Shown here in pieces: positions 26,358 to 35,445 of a stretch of DNA of 64,000 nt (positions within the stretch are counted from its first letter, which is position 1; each line of letters begins with the position of its first letter). Source of the DNA: CAVXTT01 sp963764685 (GTDB taxonomy: Bacteria; Bacteroidota; Ignavibacteria; Ignavibacteriales; Ignavibacteriaceae); the NCBI GenBank assembly GCA_963764685.1, contig CAVXTT010000007.1, positions 1 to 64,000 of the forward strand, written 5' to 3'. Both the position numbers and the translations under genes were made by a program. The notes below the pieces were generated by a model. The model was given only the letters and a program-made list of their open reading frames with translations. It did not search any database and was not told where the DNA came from.

Positions 26358-27608
26358 TTATCTGATATAATGATAATATGCAACAAGTGAAGGATAATTA
26401 GTTAATATACCGTCAAAATTACCTTCACTGATATAGCTTTGAATAAACGCAGGTTCGTCAAGTGTCCATACAAATACTTTTCTTCCTTCAGCGTGCATTT
26501 CATCAACGAGCCCAAGCTGGGTTCCCTGGGTCCACCTCGGTGCCCAAAAATCTGCATCTGTCTGTCTTACAGTATTTACATCCAATTCACATAACGAAGG
26601 AACATCTTCAAAACCAGGTAATGCAAGAAAGTTGTCAACTTTATCCTGCGTTGGGAGTCCAAGTACGATATTCAAATCCCTGTTCATCATTTCCGCCTTA
26701 TTTAGAGCGGCTTCCTGTATTTGCCTGACCATAGGGATTTCATTTTCTCCCGATTTCAAATCAAGCCAGACAAACTTTAGATTAGTATTTTCGACGACAA
26801 AGTCCAAAGCTTCCTGAAGCGTTGGAATTTTCTCCCCGTTTTTAAGTACAATTAAGTTGCTGAGTACAGGCCAGGAAAAATTTTCAACCGGACCCCAGAG
26901 AACACCTTTTTGCGTGAGTCTTAAATTAATATCAGAGTCGTGATAAAGGAATGGAACTCCGTCAGTTGAAACATGAACATCTATCTCAATTCCCATTGCT
27001 CCAAAACTTTCAGCACGACTGATCATTTCTATGGTATTTTCAGAAACACCGAGGTATTCAGAATTCCTGCCGCCGCCACGGTGTGCAAGTACGAGAAAAT
27101 CCGTATTTTTAACATAGTCACTGAATGGTCTTAAATATTTCAGAACAATAGTTCCCCCCTGCGCACTATTGCCGGTGCCGTAGGAGCCTCTGAGAGTTAT
27201 ATCCAAATCAGTTGTATCAGCATCTAATATTTTAGATCCCCCTTCGTCTCCTGCAATATAAAAATTAATAAGACCGGTTTCCGAGTTTACATTAAATCTC
27301 CAGTATCCCATAAAGAACAATACCGTATCGAGACTCCCACCTTCCATAACAAAATATCCGACATCTTTAGAAGTAAAAACAGAAAGTTTACTTCCACTCC
27401 ATTTCAAAACAACCTGGTCGCCAAATTGTTCCTTGCCGTCTATGACAGAATAAACTCCTTCCATTACTGATTTGGAATCAGACGGCAAAGGAGAAGTCTG
27501 ATCAAGGAAACCGCTTGGATCAACAACCGGATGATCAACCTCTACTAAATTCTCGCAGGAATTTAATCCGAAGAGGAGCAATCCAGTAAGTAAAATTAAT
27601 TTTTTCAT
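26358..27608 (-). CDS. Lipoprotein glycerophosphodiester phosphodiesterase
   Basis: A 416-residue lipoprotein (GLNSC, Cys18). An N-terminal domain of about 150 residues of unknown type precedes a GDPD TIM barrel that cleaves glycerophosphodiesters to glycerol-3-phosphate. Catalytic motifs: AHRGGG (His176, Arg177), SENTIEM (Glu190, Asn191), GIEIDVHVSTDGVPFLYHD (Glu208, Asp210, His223), LKFVWLDLK, and the tail KVFVWTLDEP...GILTNYP. The extra N-terminal domain makes it longer than the usual 250-330 residues and may bind substrate or wall. It overlaps the upstream barrel gene by four bases, so the two are translationally coupled. Confidence 0.9.
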   Translation of the reverse strand: MKKLILLTGLLLFGLNSCENLVEVDHPVVDPSGFLDQTSPLPSDSKSVMEGVYSVIDGKEQFGDQVVLKWSGSKLSVFTSKDVGYFVMEGGSLDTVLFFMGYWRFNVNSETGLINFYIAGDEGGSKILDADTTDLDITLRGSYGTGNSAQGGTIVLKYLRPFSDYVKNTDFLVLAHRGGGRNSEYLGVSENTIEMISRAESFGAMGIEIDVHVSTDGVPFLYHDSDINLRLTQKGVLWGPVENFSWPVLSNLIVLKNGEKIPTLQEALDFVVENTNLKFVWLDLKSGENEIPMVRQIQEAALNKAEMMNRDLNIVLGLPTQDKVDNFLALPGFEDVPSLCELDVNTVRQTDADFWAPRWTQGTQLGLVDEMHAEGRKVFVWTLDEPAFIQSYISEGNFDGILTNYPSLVAYYHYIR

Positions 27609-28327
27609 AAGTTAAAACTGAAAACAAATTCAGGGATGTAGAAGAACCGGTCGAAAGTTGAAAATCCTGCCCAGAGGGGGTAATAGAATTTTGTAAAATT
27701 ATTTTTAAGGCCGATCACCACATAATTTTCCTTCCAGAGGGGCTGCTCAATATATATTCCGATTGAATACCCCGAAAAGGTGTCATATGTATTGTCGGTT
27801 TTAATGTCGCCGTTGCTTGTTGACTGCGCAAGTATAAATAACATTTCTGATTTCAAAGATACACTGTAATCAGGGAACGCATACCCGATGCTTAAATTAG
27901 GGTAGAGATGCCAGCCGTCTATTTTGGTATCAAAACCGAATTGTTTTAGCTGACCGAACCAAAAGGCAATATCGCCTCCTGCTGAGCAGGTAAATTTTCC
28001 GAATTCATAATTCCATTTTCCACCGGCAGCAAAATGATATGTAATGATATTCGTTTCAAGTGATCCCTCGGCAATTATATTCGCAGGTAATCCATACTTA
28101 ATTCTATACGAAAACAGCGGAGCCCTGAACACATCGTCAGTTTCTACAACATCTTCAGGAAGCTTGGCAGAGGCTAATCCAAGGGTTTGAATAATTTCGC
28201 TGCTCTTTAATGAATGAGGATAGAAAAATGAATTTTCCCTTATATTCTTATCCTGGGAATACAAAATCGAGGAGTAAAGAATCAATAAACAAACGAAACC
28301 AGTAAAAAATTTAATAGTTTTTCTCAA
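27605..28327 (-). CDS. Outer-membrane protein
   Basis: A 240-residue protein with signal peptide (MRKTIKFFTGFVCLLILYSSILYSQ) and barrel-type strands: LFSYRIKYGLPANIIAEGSLETNIITYHFAAGGKWNYEFG, then YPNLSIGYAFPDYSVSLKSEM, ending PEFVFSFNL. It resembles proteins that hold an LptD/transporter-type barrel but has no named domain I recognise. First gene of the unit with the lipoprotein glycerophosphodiesterase (ATGA overlap), so it may let phosphodiesters across the outer membrane. That is inference from position. Confidence 0.65.
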   Translation of the reverse strand: MRKTIKFFTGFVCLLILYSSILYSQDKNIRENSFFYPHSLKSSEIIQTLGLASAKLPEDVVETDDVFRAPLFSYRIKYGLPANIIAEGSLETNIITYHFAAGGKWNYEFGKFTCSAGGDIAFWFGQLKQFGFDTKIDGWHLYPNLSIGYAFPDYSVSLKSEMLFILAQSTSNGDIKTDNTYDTFSGYSIGIYIEQPLWKENYVVIGLKNNFTKFYYPLWAGFSTFDRFFYIPEFVFSFNL

Positions 28328-28795
28328 ATATTAGAACTTGGCTGTAAACCTACTCAAATATTTTATAAAATAAAATCTACCAGACTGGTTAACAAAATTA
28401 TCGGGCAATTTTCACCCTTAAATGATTTATCGGAATTAATGATAGAATAGACTTTAATTCAAACTTTTTATAATTAAATAATCAAAACCTGGTTTCTAAC
28501 CCTTATACAATACTGATGTAACCCTTATCTAATCCTGATATTTGGTCAAAAATGAGGATTAGATGAGGATTAGATGAGGATTAGAGCAGGGTTAGAAACC
28601 AGGTTAAGGATATTAGTTTTTTAAAAATTTTTATGAAAAAAGAGCTGCTTTTTGAAGATTATTATTAAAATAGGGGATAAATGTAAAGAATAGTAAGTCT
28701 GAAACTCACTCGATCTTAAAAACAGATTACCCAATTTACCAAAAATGTCAAGCTTGTAGGACAACTTGTCAGGTTATCTGCAAAGGAACTCCTGG
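28328..28795. other. Intergenic region carrying element B
   Basis: 468 AT-rich bases between two minus-strand genes. Apart from the array at 28486-28605 and one arm of a small inverted pair (cttgtaggacaactt at 28753-28767, near-complement at 29553-29567), nothing was recognised. Confidence 0.5.
28486..28605. repeat. Inverted 11-bp word array, 4+spacer+4 (element B)
   Basis: Four words ctaacccttat, acaatactgat, gtaacccttat, ctaatcctgat (28496-28539), an 11-base spacer atttggtcaaa (28540-28550), and four inverted words aatgaggatta, gatgaggatta, gatgaggatta, gagcagggtta (28551-28594). It is closed by a perfect 15-bp inverted pair, cctggtttctaaccc at 28488-28502 with 28589-28603. The spacer shares its first five bases with that of element A and the plan is identical. 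Not coding. Confidence 0.8.
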
Positions 28796-29236
28796 CTATT
28801 CATAAACCGGGTTGCCAGGACCTGCATAACCGGCAGGTTTGAATTGATAGTTCAATAAAATATCGTCAACTATCAAATCAGCAGGCAAGGTCGCTTCTAT
28901 TTTTCTGACTGCATTAATTAAATCTGTTTCTTCGAAAGGTTTTGCCACATAAACCGAATCAGCAATAATGCGGGGAAGATTAAAAAGCGGAAGATCGGAA
29001 AGGATTATCTTTTTTACCTTTCGTATGTTCAGGATCTGTAATAGTTGCTTTAATGCAGTTATTGAACCGTGCAGTTCCGCATCCATAATTACAAGTTCAG
29101 GTTCTCCGTAGTCCTTATCCTCGGCCAGGGATACTGATGTAACCAGGTAAAGTTGATCATAGAATTGACCCTGCAGAATTTTTTTGATCCTTAACGCGGT
29201 GAGCACTTCATCGGTAATAATAATACAGCTTTTCAT
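28796..29236 (-). CDS. Stand-alone response-regulator receiver domain protein
   Basis: A 146-residue cytoplasmic protein with one CheY-like receiver domain: acidic pair Asp9/Glu10 (IIITDE), phospho-acceptor Asp52 in LVIMDAEL, Ser80 and Lys99 in VYVAKPF. No DNA-binding or enzymatic output domain follows; the last 20 residues are a Pro/Gly-rich tail. No histidine kinase is in the window. It may act by protein contact in a phosphorelay. It lies alone between two gene-free stretches, with a strong start at ATG 29236. Confidence 0.85.
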   Translation of the reverse strand: MKSCIIITDEVLTALRIKKILQGQFYDQLYLVTSVSLAEDKDYGEPELVIMDAELHGSITALKQLLQILNIRKVKKIILSDLPLFNLPRIIADSVYVAKPFEETDLINAVRKIEATLPADLIVDDILLNYQFKPAGYAGPGNPVYE

Positions 29237-29634
29237 ATTTTTTCCATCTGTTTAATTAAACATCGTAACATTTTACAGGCAAGAAATTTTTCTTACCGGA
29301 TCAGATATATTTATTAATAAAACGGAAATGAAACTACCTTCTTAAGCTTAAATTAAAAATTGTATTTAAGTAAATCAATAGTAAGACCTAAAAAAATGTT
29401 GGTACCTGTCCTAAAAACAGTGTAATTATGATGCAGGATATATAATTTGCAGTACCACTTGACAGTATCTTGCAGCTCCGAACGTTTTATAATGAAAACC
29501 TTTTTCCCCCAACTTAAACAGTTATAATTTTTAGCTTGTGGGCCAGTTTGTTAAGTTGTCCTGCAAGAATATTCTTGTTATATTATTATAAATCCTTCTA
29601 AATGTAGTTATCAAAAAGATCCCCCGGAGTCAAT
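29237..29634. other. Divergent intergenic region
   Basis: 398 AT-rich bases between the receiver gene (minus) and the MscS gene (plus). It holds the partner (29553-29567) of the inverted word at 28753-28767. No promoter with convincing spacing was found; ttgaca near 29459 and tataat near 29488 are 23 bases apart, too far. Confidence 0.4.
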
Positions 29635-31317
29635 ATGGTCCATCCTCATTTTAAAAATTGCTTTACAAACATAGCCCATTCAGCCGTTCTTCTGGTCATC
29701 TTTAGTTTTTTAAGTATTGCCCCGACTTTTGCTCAAAAGGAAGGTGGAACTGAGGAAAGTTATACAAGTGCGCAGGTGAATTTGGATGGCAATGTGTTGT
29801 TCTCCGTTCGGGGGGCAGCTTCTTTCCCGGCGGATGAACGGGCAAAAATAATAGCAGAGAGAATTGAACTTGCTGCGGTGGACAAGTCACTCTCCCCGGA
29901 TTCCGTTAAGGTGATTCACAATAATGATTATGATCAGGTAATGCTTGGCGAAATTCTGCTGTTGAGAGTATTTGATTCCGACGGACAGATGGAAGGTATA
30001 AGCAGAGAGTCTTTTTCTATTGCCGCAAGACTCAGAATTATCAAGGCGATCAATACTTACCGTTATGAGAGGAGTTTTAATGTTCTGCTTAAGAATACTA
30101 TCCTTTCCGCCGCTGCAATCGCGGTCTTACTGATATCCCTGCTGCTGCTCCGTATTTTATTCCGCAGGGCAAGTGAAGCCCTGGAAAGGAGGCTGAAAAG
30201 CAGGTTTGAAAAAATTGAATCTAAGTCATTTCACCTGATCCGCTCCAACCAGATATTGGTTACCCTGGGAGGTTTTATAAGGACAGTTAAATATCTCCTT
30301 ATATTTATATTATCTTTTTCAGCGGCGCAGTATATCTTAGGATTATTTCCGTGGACACGGTTTATTTCAGTATCGCTTATCGGGATATTTGTTAAACCTT
30401 TCAGTGATTTTGGAAAAGCAATTATAAACTTTATTCCGAATCTTGCCTTCTTAATAGTGATATTCTTTATTACGAGGTACCTGCTCAAAATTGTTAAACT
30501 ATTATTCCAGGGATTGGGGCAGGGCACAATTTCTATCGGCAATTTCGATGCAGAATGGGCACCGACAACTTATAAAATCGTACGGATCCTTTTAATTGCT
30601 TTTGCTGTTATTATTGCCTACCCCTACATTCCAGGTTCAGATTCTGAAGCATTTAAAGGTGTATCATTATTTCTCGGCATTTTGTTTTCACTCGGATCCA
30701 CTTCCGTCATCGGAAATTTAATTGCCGGGTATACTATGACCTACAGGAAAACCTTTAAGATAGGTGATGTTGTCCAGATCGACAATACTGCAGGGGAAGT
30801 TGTTGATATAAAATTGTTTGTAACAAGATTACGAACCCATAAAAACGAGGAAGTAATCATTCCTAATTCGGTAATATTGAGTAATAATGTCATAAACTAT
30901 TCTACACACGCTTCAGGCAAAGGCTTAATCATTCATACCACTGTGGGTATCGGTTATGAAACCCCCTGGCGTCTCGTTGAAGGTATGTTAAAAACTGCTG
31001 CGGACCGTACTCAGGGAATCGAAAAAGACCCCCCACCTTATGTGCTCCAGAAAGCCCTTGGGGACTTTTCTGTTAATTATGAAATAAATGCCTACACAAA
31101 AGACCCTATGAACAGGTTTAAAATCTATACAGAATTGCATCAGCATATACTTGATGTATTTAATGAAAATAGTGTACAGATCATGACACCTGCATATGAA
31201 GGGGATCCTGATCAGCCGAAGATCGTTCCCAAAGAAGAGTGGTTTACTCCTGTTGCCGAACAACATATTAAGAAAGAACAATCGCAGCAGGAACTATTCG
31301 ATCGATTTAAGGAATAA
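29635..31317 (+). CDS. Mechanosensitive ion channel, MscS family
   Basis: A 560-residue inner-membrane channel that opens on membrane tension and releases solutes in hypo-osmotic shock. A signal peptide (ending APTFAQ, about residue 34) leads into a periplasmic domain (about 40-150), then four or five membrane helices. The MscS core follows: LGSTSVIGNLIAGYTMTYRKTFKIGDVVQIDNTAGEVVDIKLFVTRLRTHKNEEVIIPNSVIL, the family's pore helix and beta domain. The periplasmic extension makes it larger than E. coli MscS (286). It is the first gene of a plus-strand run with a sigma-54 activator and envelope proteins, suggesting an osmotic or envelope-stress theme. Confidence 0.9.
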   Translation: MVHPHFKNCFTNIAHSAVLLVIFSFLSIAPTFAQKEGGTEESYTSAQVNLDGNVLFSVRGAASFPADERAKIIAERIELAAVDKSLSPDSVKVIHNNDYDQVMLGEILLLRVFDSDGQMEGISRESFSIAARLRIIKAINTYRYERSFNVLLKNTILSAAAIAVLLISLLLLRILFRRASEALERRLKSRFEKIESKSFHLIRSNQILVTLGGFIRTVKYLLIFILSFSAAQYILGLFPWTRFISVSLIGIFVKPFSDFGKAIINFIPNLAFLIVIFFITRYLLKIVKLLFQGLGQGTISIGNFDAEWAPTTYKIVRILLIAFAVIIAYPYIPGSDSEAFKGVSLFLGILFSLGSTSVIGNLIAGYTMTYRKTFKIGDVVQIDNTAGEVVDIKLFVTRLRTHKNEEVIIPNSVILSNNVINYSTHASGKGLIIHTTVGIGYETPWRLVEGMLKTAADRTQGIEKDPPPYVLQKALGDFSVNYEINAYTKDPMNRFKIYTELHQHILDVFNENSVQIMTPAYEGDPDQPKIVPKEEWFTPVAEQHIKKEQSQQELFDRFKE

Positions 31318-31423
31318 AAAGGTAAATTGCTGGTTGTGAACTATTTTCTGAATAAAATATTTAATTTTAGAGAGTTTTCTACTATTTTAAGATGCATAAT
31401 TTGTGCCCCTGCACCGTAATAAT

Positions 31424-31474
31424 AGAATGATACCAAAGAATTATATATAGAATGATAACGAAAGAATTACATAT
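31424..31474 (+). repeat. Tandem duplication at the start of the sigma-54 activator gene
   Basis: Two near-identical units of 25-26 bases, agaatgataccaaagaatta at 31424 and agaatgataacgaaagaatt at 31449. The ATG used at 31452 lies in the second unit; the first gives an aborted eight-codon frame ending in TAG. Confidence 0.6.
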
Positions 31475-32882
31475 AGTTATGAATGAACCGCTGCTTGATG
31501 CGCTGCCGGGAATTGCGTATATGTTGGCGGAAGATGGTCGTTTGATTGCCTGGAACAGGGGGGCTGAAGAAATTTTAGGTTATTCAAAAGAAGAATTGTC
31601 CAACATTTACGCAGGTGATCTCGCTGATGAGTCAAGCAAAGAAAACGTACAAACCGCTCTAAAAGAAGCCCTGGATACAGGACGTGCCCAGATTGAGCAT
31701 ATAATTATCCGGAAAGACGGAAAGAAATTACCATTGCTCGGAACTGTCAGCAAAATTTCAATTGATGGAGAAATGTACATAATCGGCTTATCGATGGATA
31801 TCTCCGAACTTTACTCAGCCCGGGAAACGATCAAAGATCAGATTGCTGAGATTTCTAAACTTAATGAACTTCTGCAGGTTGAGAATCAATACTTAAAAGA
31901 CCAGCTTGAATTAACTAAAGTAAGAAACCAGCTTATAGGAAATAGCGAAGCATTAAAGTATGTACTTTTCAAAATCAAACAGGTAGCAGCAACCGATGCT
32001 ACTGTATTAATAGAAGGAGAAACCGGTACCGGAAAAGAACTGGTAGCAAAGGCAATTCATAATGAAAGCAACAGAAAGAAGAAACTTTTTGTAAAAGTTA
32101 ATTGTGCCTCCATTCCTGAATCATTAATTGAAAGCGAACTGTTTGGACACGAGAAAGGTGCATTTACCGGCGCATTTGAAAGGAGAATCGGAAGATTTGA
32201 GCTGGCAGACGGAGGTACAATATTCCTTGATGAGATAGGTGAACTGCCTCTGAATGTACAGCCGAAGCTTCTGGAAGTGTTACAGCAAGGGGAGTTTGAG
32301 AGAATCGGGAGTTCCAAAACATTAAAAACAAATGTAAGAATAATTGCAGCAACAAATAAAGTCCTGGAAGATGAGATTAAAAAGGGGAGATTCCGCAGCG
32401 ATCTTTTTTACAGGCTGAATGTTTTCCCAATTTCAGTTGCTCCGCTCAGGGAACGACAGGAGGACATACCGGTACTGTTGGATTATTTTATTCATTTCTT
32501 TTCCGAGAAACATAACAGACCGAATAAAACCATCACTCCTGAAATGAAAAACCGACTGATAAAGTATAATTGGCCGGGCAATATACGTGAGCTTGAAAAT
32601 ATGGTTGAGAGAGCTGTGATAACATCACACACCAAAAGTCTGAATATAGAACTTGCAGTCAAACCTTTAAATACTTCAAATGATGTAATCTCGACACTTC
32701 AGGAAAATGAGATAAATCATATAAAAAAAGCACTCGAAATGACGCATTGGAAAATCAGTGGTACATCGGGAGCAGCCGCTCTATTAAATGTTAATCCTGA
32801 AACATTGCGATCAAAAATGAGAAAACTCGGGATAAAACGTGAAAACAATAACACAGAGGATGATAATGGTTCTGTTCACTAG
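31452..32882 (+). CDS. PAS-domain sigma-54-dependent transcriptional activator
   Basis: A 476-residue NtrC-type activator without a receiver domain. Residues about 12-120 form a PAS sensor (PGIAYMLAEDGRLIAWNRGAEEILGYS); a coiled linker follows to about 155. The AAA+ core has Walker A GETGTGKE (189-196), the sigma-54 contact loop GAFTGA (236-241) and Walker B GGTIFLDEIG (254-263), then LREREDIP-type LRERQEDIPVLLDYF. A Fis-type helix-turn-helix closes it (AAALLNVNPETLRSKMRKLGI). The start could be ATG 31452 or ATG 31482. The signal sensed by PAS is unknown. Nearby envelope genes are candidate targets. Confidence 0.9.
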   Translation: MITKELHIVMNEPLLDALPGIAYMLAEDGRLIAWNRGAEEILGYSKEELSNIYAGDLADESSKENVQTALKEALDTGRAQIEHIIIRKDGKKLPLLGTVSKISIDGEMYIIGLSMDISELYSARETIKDQIAEISKLNELLQVENQYLKDQLELTKVRNQLIGNSEALKYVLFKIKQVAATDATVLIEGETGTGKELVAKAIHNESNRKKKLFVKVNCASIPESLIESELFGHEKGAFTGAFERRIGRFELADGGTIFLDEIGELPLNVQPKLLEVLQQGEFERIGSSKTLKTNVRIIAATNKVLEDEIKKGRFRSDLFYRLNVFPISVAPLRERQEDIPVLLDYFIHFFSEKHNRPNKTITPEMKNRLIKYNWPGNIRELENMVERAVITSHTKSLNIELAVKPLNTSNDVISTLQENEINHIKKALEMTHWKISGTSGAAALLNVNPETLRSKMRKLGIKRENNNTEDDNGSVH

Positions 32883-33110
32883 TTAACCAAGCAGTCCTCC
32901 CTTAATTATATTCATCCGACTAGTTATTAAAGAACCTCCTTCGTAAAACTACTATATTTAACGGTATTCGTTACATTTAACGCCTCATAATTACATTATA
33001 ATTTATTTTGTATTAAAATCACAGATTTTAAGTAAATTGCTATTGGCAAACTTCTTGTCTATCCGTCTTGCGTAAAAATTTTAACCCTTTCAACACGGAG
33101 TATCTCAGTT

Positions 33111-33389
33111 ATGGAAACCGTAACAATTACTGCCAAAATACTAGAAAAGAAAAAGATTGAGTTTTTCCAGACGATGGAGTCGTTAAAAAGCTTAGTCAAA
33201 AGTTTCTGTAGTGAACTGGACATAAAATTCAGCGGCGATAATGATGTACTAATCCTGATACAATTTGAAGGGAAGGAGCAGATGGACAGGAATTTTAATA
33301 ACGCAGAATTCAATATTCTAAAAGGTACGGTAAAGAGTTTATGTCGTAATATCTCAATAAACTTTAATTATAAGACCCCTGCAGCTTAG
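33111..33389 (+). CDS. Small hypothetical protein, possible ABM-type alpha/beta dimer
   Basis: A 92-residue soluble protein. The pattern beta strand (VTITAKIL), helix (KIEFFQTMESLKSLVKSF), strand and helix (FEGKEQMDRNFNNAEFNILKGTVKSL) resembles the antibiotic-biosynthesis-monooxygenase fold (YgiN-like), but no catalytic residue is diagnostic. GGAG lies upstream of the ATG. It follows the sigma-54 activator by 230 bases and precedes a barrel gene by 51, so it may head the envelope gene run. Function unknown. Confidence 0.5.
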   Translation: METVTITAKILEKKKIEFFQTMESLKSLVKSFCSELDIKFSGDNDVLILIQFEGKEQMDRNFNNAEFNILKGTVKSLCRNISINFNYKTPAA

Positions 33390-33440
33390 AAGATTAGAAA
33401 ATCTAAACATAAAACATCAAATTATTATATCAGGAATAAA

Positions 33441-34058
33441 ATGAAAGCAACAAACTTCACTTTAGCTTTAGTAATATTTTTCTTAAGCGCCTTCGTCTGC
33501 CAGGTAAAAGCCCAGAATGAAATATTCGGACTTGCAGGGTATCTGCTGAATGGCGATGTAACCGTTGCCGAAGGAGATCTGAGCTTCGATGACGGCTTTA
33601 CATATGGTCTGGGAATAGATATCCCGGTTGACAGGATGATGTCCGCAGAGATCAACTGGAGTATGTCCTCTTCCAAAATTACACTTTACGAATATCTTGG
33701 ACCAACCAGGGAAATATCCGATATCAATATTCATCATTTCCAGGCAGGGGCATTAATTGAACCGGAAAAAAATAAAAAGGTTAGTCCTTTTGGTCTCCTT
33801 ACATTAGGTGCTGCGCTTTATTCACCTGTTGAAAGTAATATAGATGATGAATGGAGATTTTCAGTTGCTCTTGGGGGCGGATTTAAGGTTAATATATCAG
33901 ATAAAGTAGGGTTAAGATTCCAGGGAAGATTAATAATTCCAATGCAGTTTGCCGGCGGCAGTGTTTATGTCGGTACAGGCGGAGCCGGGGTAAGTGTCGG
34001 TACCTGGACTACCTTCGTAGAAGGAGATTTTATGGGGGGATTATACGTAAGGCTTTAA
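33441..34058 (+). CDS. Outer-membrane beta-barrel protein
   Basis: A 205-residue protein with signal peptide (MKATNFTLALVIFFLSAFVCQVKAQ) and barrel strands: YGLGIDIPVDRMMSAEINWSMSS, FQAGALIEPEKNKKVSPFGLLTLGAALYS, VALGGGFKVNISDKVGLRFQGRL, and the Gly-rich GGSVYVGTGGAGVSVG. It ends in GGLYVRL. It fits the OmpA/OmpW-like porin family. It begins the run barrel, lipoprotein, barrel, coiled-coil protein, lipoprotein (33441-36508). Confidence 0.7.
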   Translation: MKATNFTLALVIFFLSAFVCQVKAQNEIFGLAGYLLNGDVTVAEGDLSFDDGFTYGLGIDIPVDRMMSAEINWSMSSSKITLYEYLGPTREISDINIHHFQAGALIEPEKNKKVSPFGLLTLGAALYSPVESNIDDEWRFSVALGGGFKVNISDKVGLRFQGRLIIPMQFAGGSVYVGTGGAGVSVGTWTTFVEGDFMGGLYVRL

Positions 34059-34106
34059 TTTTAATACTCAAAAACAATAAAGAAAAATCAAATCAAGGAG
34101 AAAACA

Positions 34107-34731
34107 ATGAAAAAAGTTAAGCATATAAGACTATTGCTTATCACCGTGCTCTTTGCACTTACTTCAGTCCTGCTGTCATCCTGTTATCCCGATTACGGAT
34201 TAACAGTACAGGATTTTGATATCGTCTATACTGTTAAGGGATGATGCAGCAGATTTTCAAACATACAGAACTTATTCTATGCCTGATTCAGTATTGAAAA
34301 TAGGCACCGGAGGGATTCTTGAGCCTAATAACGGGTCAAATGATGCCCTTATTCTTTCAGAACTGAGCAAACAAATGCAGGCATACGGATATACACTGGT
34401 TGATGACTCTGCAAATGTTTCACTTAAAGTGGGAGTTACCTCTTCTACAACAGTTACATATTATCCGGGCTGGTGGGGCGGATACTATGGTTGGTATTAT
34501 CCATACTACGGGTACGGCGGGTATTCTTACTCTTATACTACCGGGAGTTTATTTATTACCATGATCGATAATGCAAAATTTAATGAGCAGGAACAAAATA
34601 TCGGTGCAGTTTGGAATGCAGCTATGAACGGTGTTCTGGACAGCACAACTCCTGCCGAGCTAAGGACAAGAATTGTTAACGGCATCGATAAGATGTTCGA
34701 GCAGTCCCCTTATTTAAAAATCTATGAATAA
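34107..34731 (+). CDS. DUF4136 lipoprotein with aromatic/glycine loop (one frameshift)
   Basis: The true start is ATG 34107 after AAGGAG. The first frame gives a signal peptide with lipobox (LLSSC) and TVQDFDIVYTV; an apparent one-base insertion near 34236 then shifts to RDDAADFQTYRTYSMPD, the usual DUF4136 continuation. The body holds a striking Trp/Tyr/Gly loop (YYPGWWGGYYGWYYPYYGYG) followed by SYTTGSLFITMIDNAK. Similar lipoproteins lie at 22335 and 35981. Probably anchored to the outer membrane facing the periplasm; role unknown. Confidence 0.75.
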
Positions 34732-34768
34732 AAATATTAATAAGTAAAAACCGGAGATTATAAAAATT

Positions 34769-35392
34769 ATGAAAATAAAATATATTGTTGCGATAATCGC
34801 AATCGTATCGTGCACAAGCTTTGCACAGGAGCTTATTACAAATGTAACCTGGAATATCGGTATTCCGGTTGCAAAGATGAATGAGTACACAACCGATGTT
34901 ACCTACAGAGGCTTTACTCTTTCCGGCAGGAGATTTTTTGATAAGGAAAACTCCATAGGACTTATGGCGGGCTGGAATGTTTTTGATGAAAAAAACTATA
35001 ACCCGATCAATCTGGATCTGGGAGGTGCTTCAGGAACTATATCAGGAACCCAGATACGCTCGGTTAATAGTTTTCCGATACTTGTAGGCATACATCGTTA
35101 TTTCGGAAATAAAAAAGATATGCGGGCATTTGTGGGTTTAAATACAGGTGTTTATTATATCCTGCAGCGCCTGGATATTGGAGTTTACAGGTTAGATAAT
35201 GACAACTGGCATTTTGGTTTGGCACCGGAAGCAGGTCTTATTGTTCCCATTGAAGGGCAGACAGGTTTTTATGCCGGTGCGAGATATAATTATGCATTCG
35301 ATTCCGGTACTGCATTAGGCGGTGCGGAAAATAATTATTACTCATTCTGGGAAATAAATTTAGGCTTCACATTCTCTTCAATGTGGTTTTAA
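34769..35392 (+). CDS. Outer-membrane beta-barrel protein
   Basis: A 207-residue protein with signal peptide (MKIKYIVAIIAIVSCTSFAQ) and clear barrel strands: FTLSGRRFFDKENSIGLMAGWNVF, FPILVGIHRYFGNKKDMRAFVGLNTGVYYI, LAPEAGLIVPIEGQTGFYAGARYNYAF, ending INLGFTFSSMWF. GGAG precedes the ATG. It fits the OmpX/OmpW-like small barrel class. It lies between two members of the envelope gene run and is likely cotranscribed. Confidence 0.75.
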   Translation: MKIKYIVAIIAIVSCTSFAQELITNVTWNIGIPVAKMNEYTTDVTYRGFTLSGRRFFDKENSIGLMAGWNVFDEKNYNPINLDLGGASGTISGTQIRSVNSFPILVGIHRYFGNKKDMRAFVGLNTGVYYILQRLDIGVYRLDNDNWHFGLAPEAGLIVPIEGQTGFYAGARYNYAFDSGTALGGAENNYYSFWEINLGFTFSSMWF

Positions 35393-35445
35393 CTGAAGCC
35401 TGTTAAACAGATAAAAAAGATATTAACAATAACGGAGATATTATA

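Noticed and set aside
29459..29493. Consensus-like promoter (ttgaca and tataat) before the MscS gene
   Set aside because: The boxes are 23 bases apart, too far for a sigma-70 promoter.
33043..33059. Possible sigma-54 promoter (ttggcaaacttcttgtc) before the small gene at 33111
   Set aside because: The GG is followed after ten bases by GT, not GC; one of the two key dinucleotides is wrong and no other copy was found.
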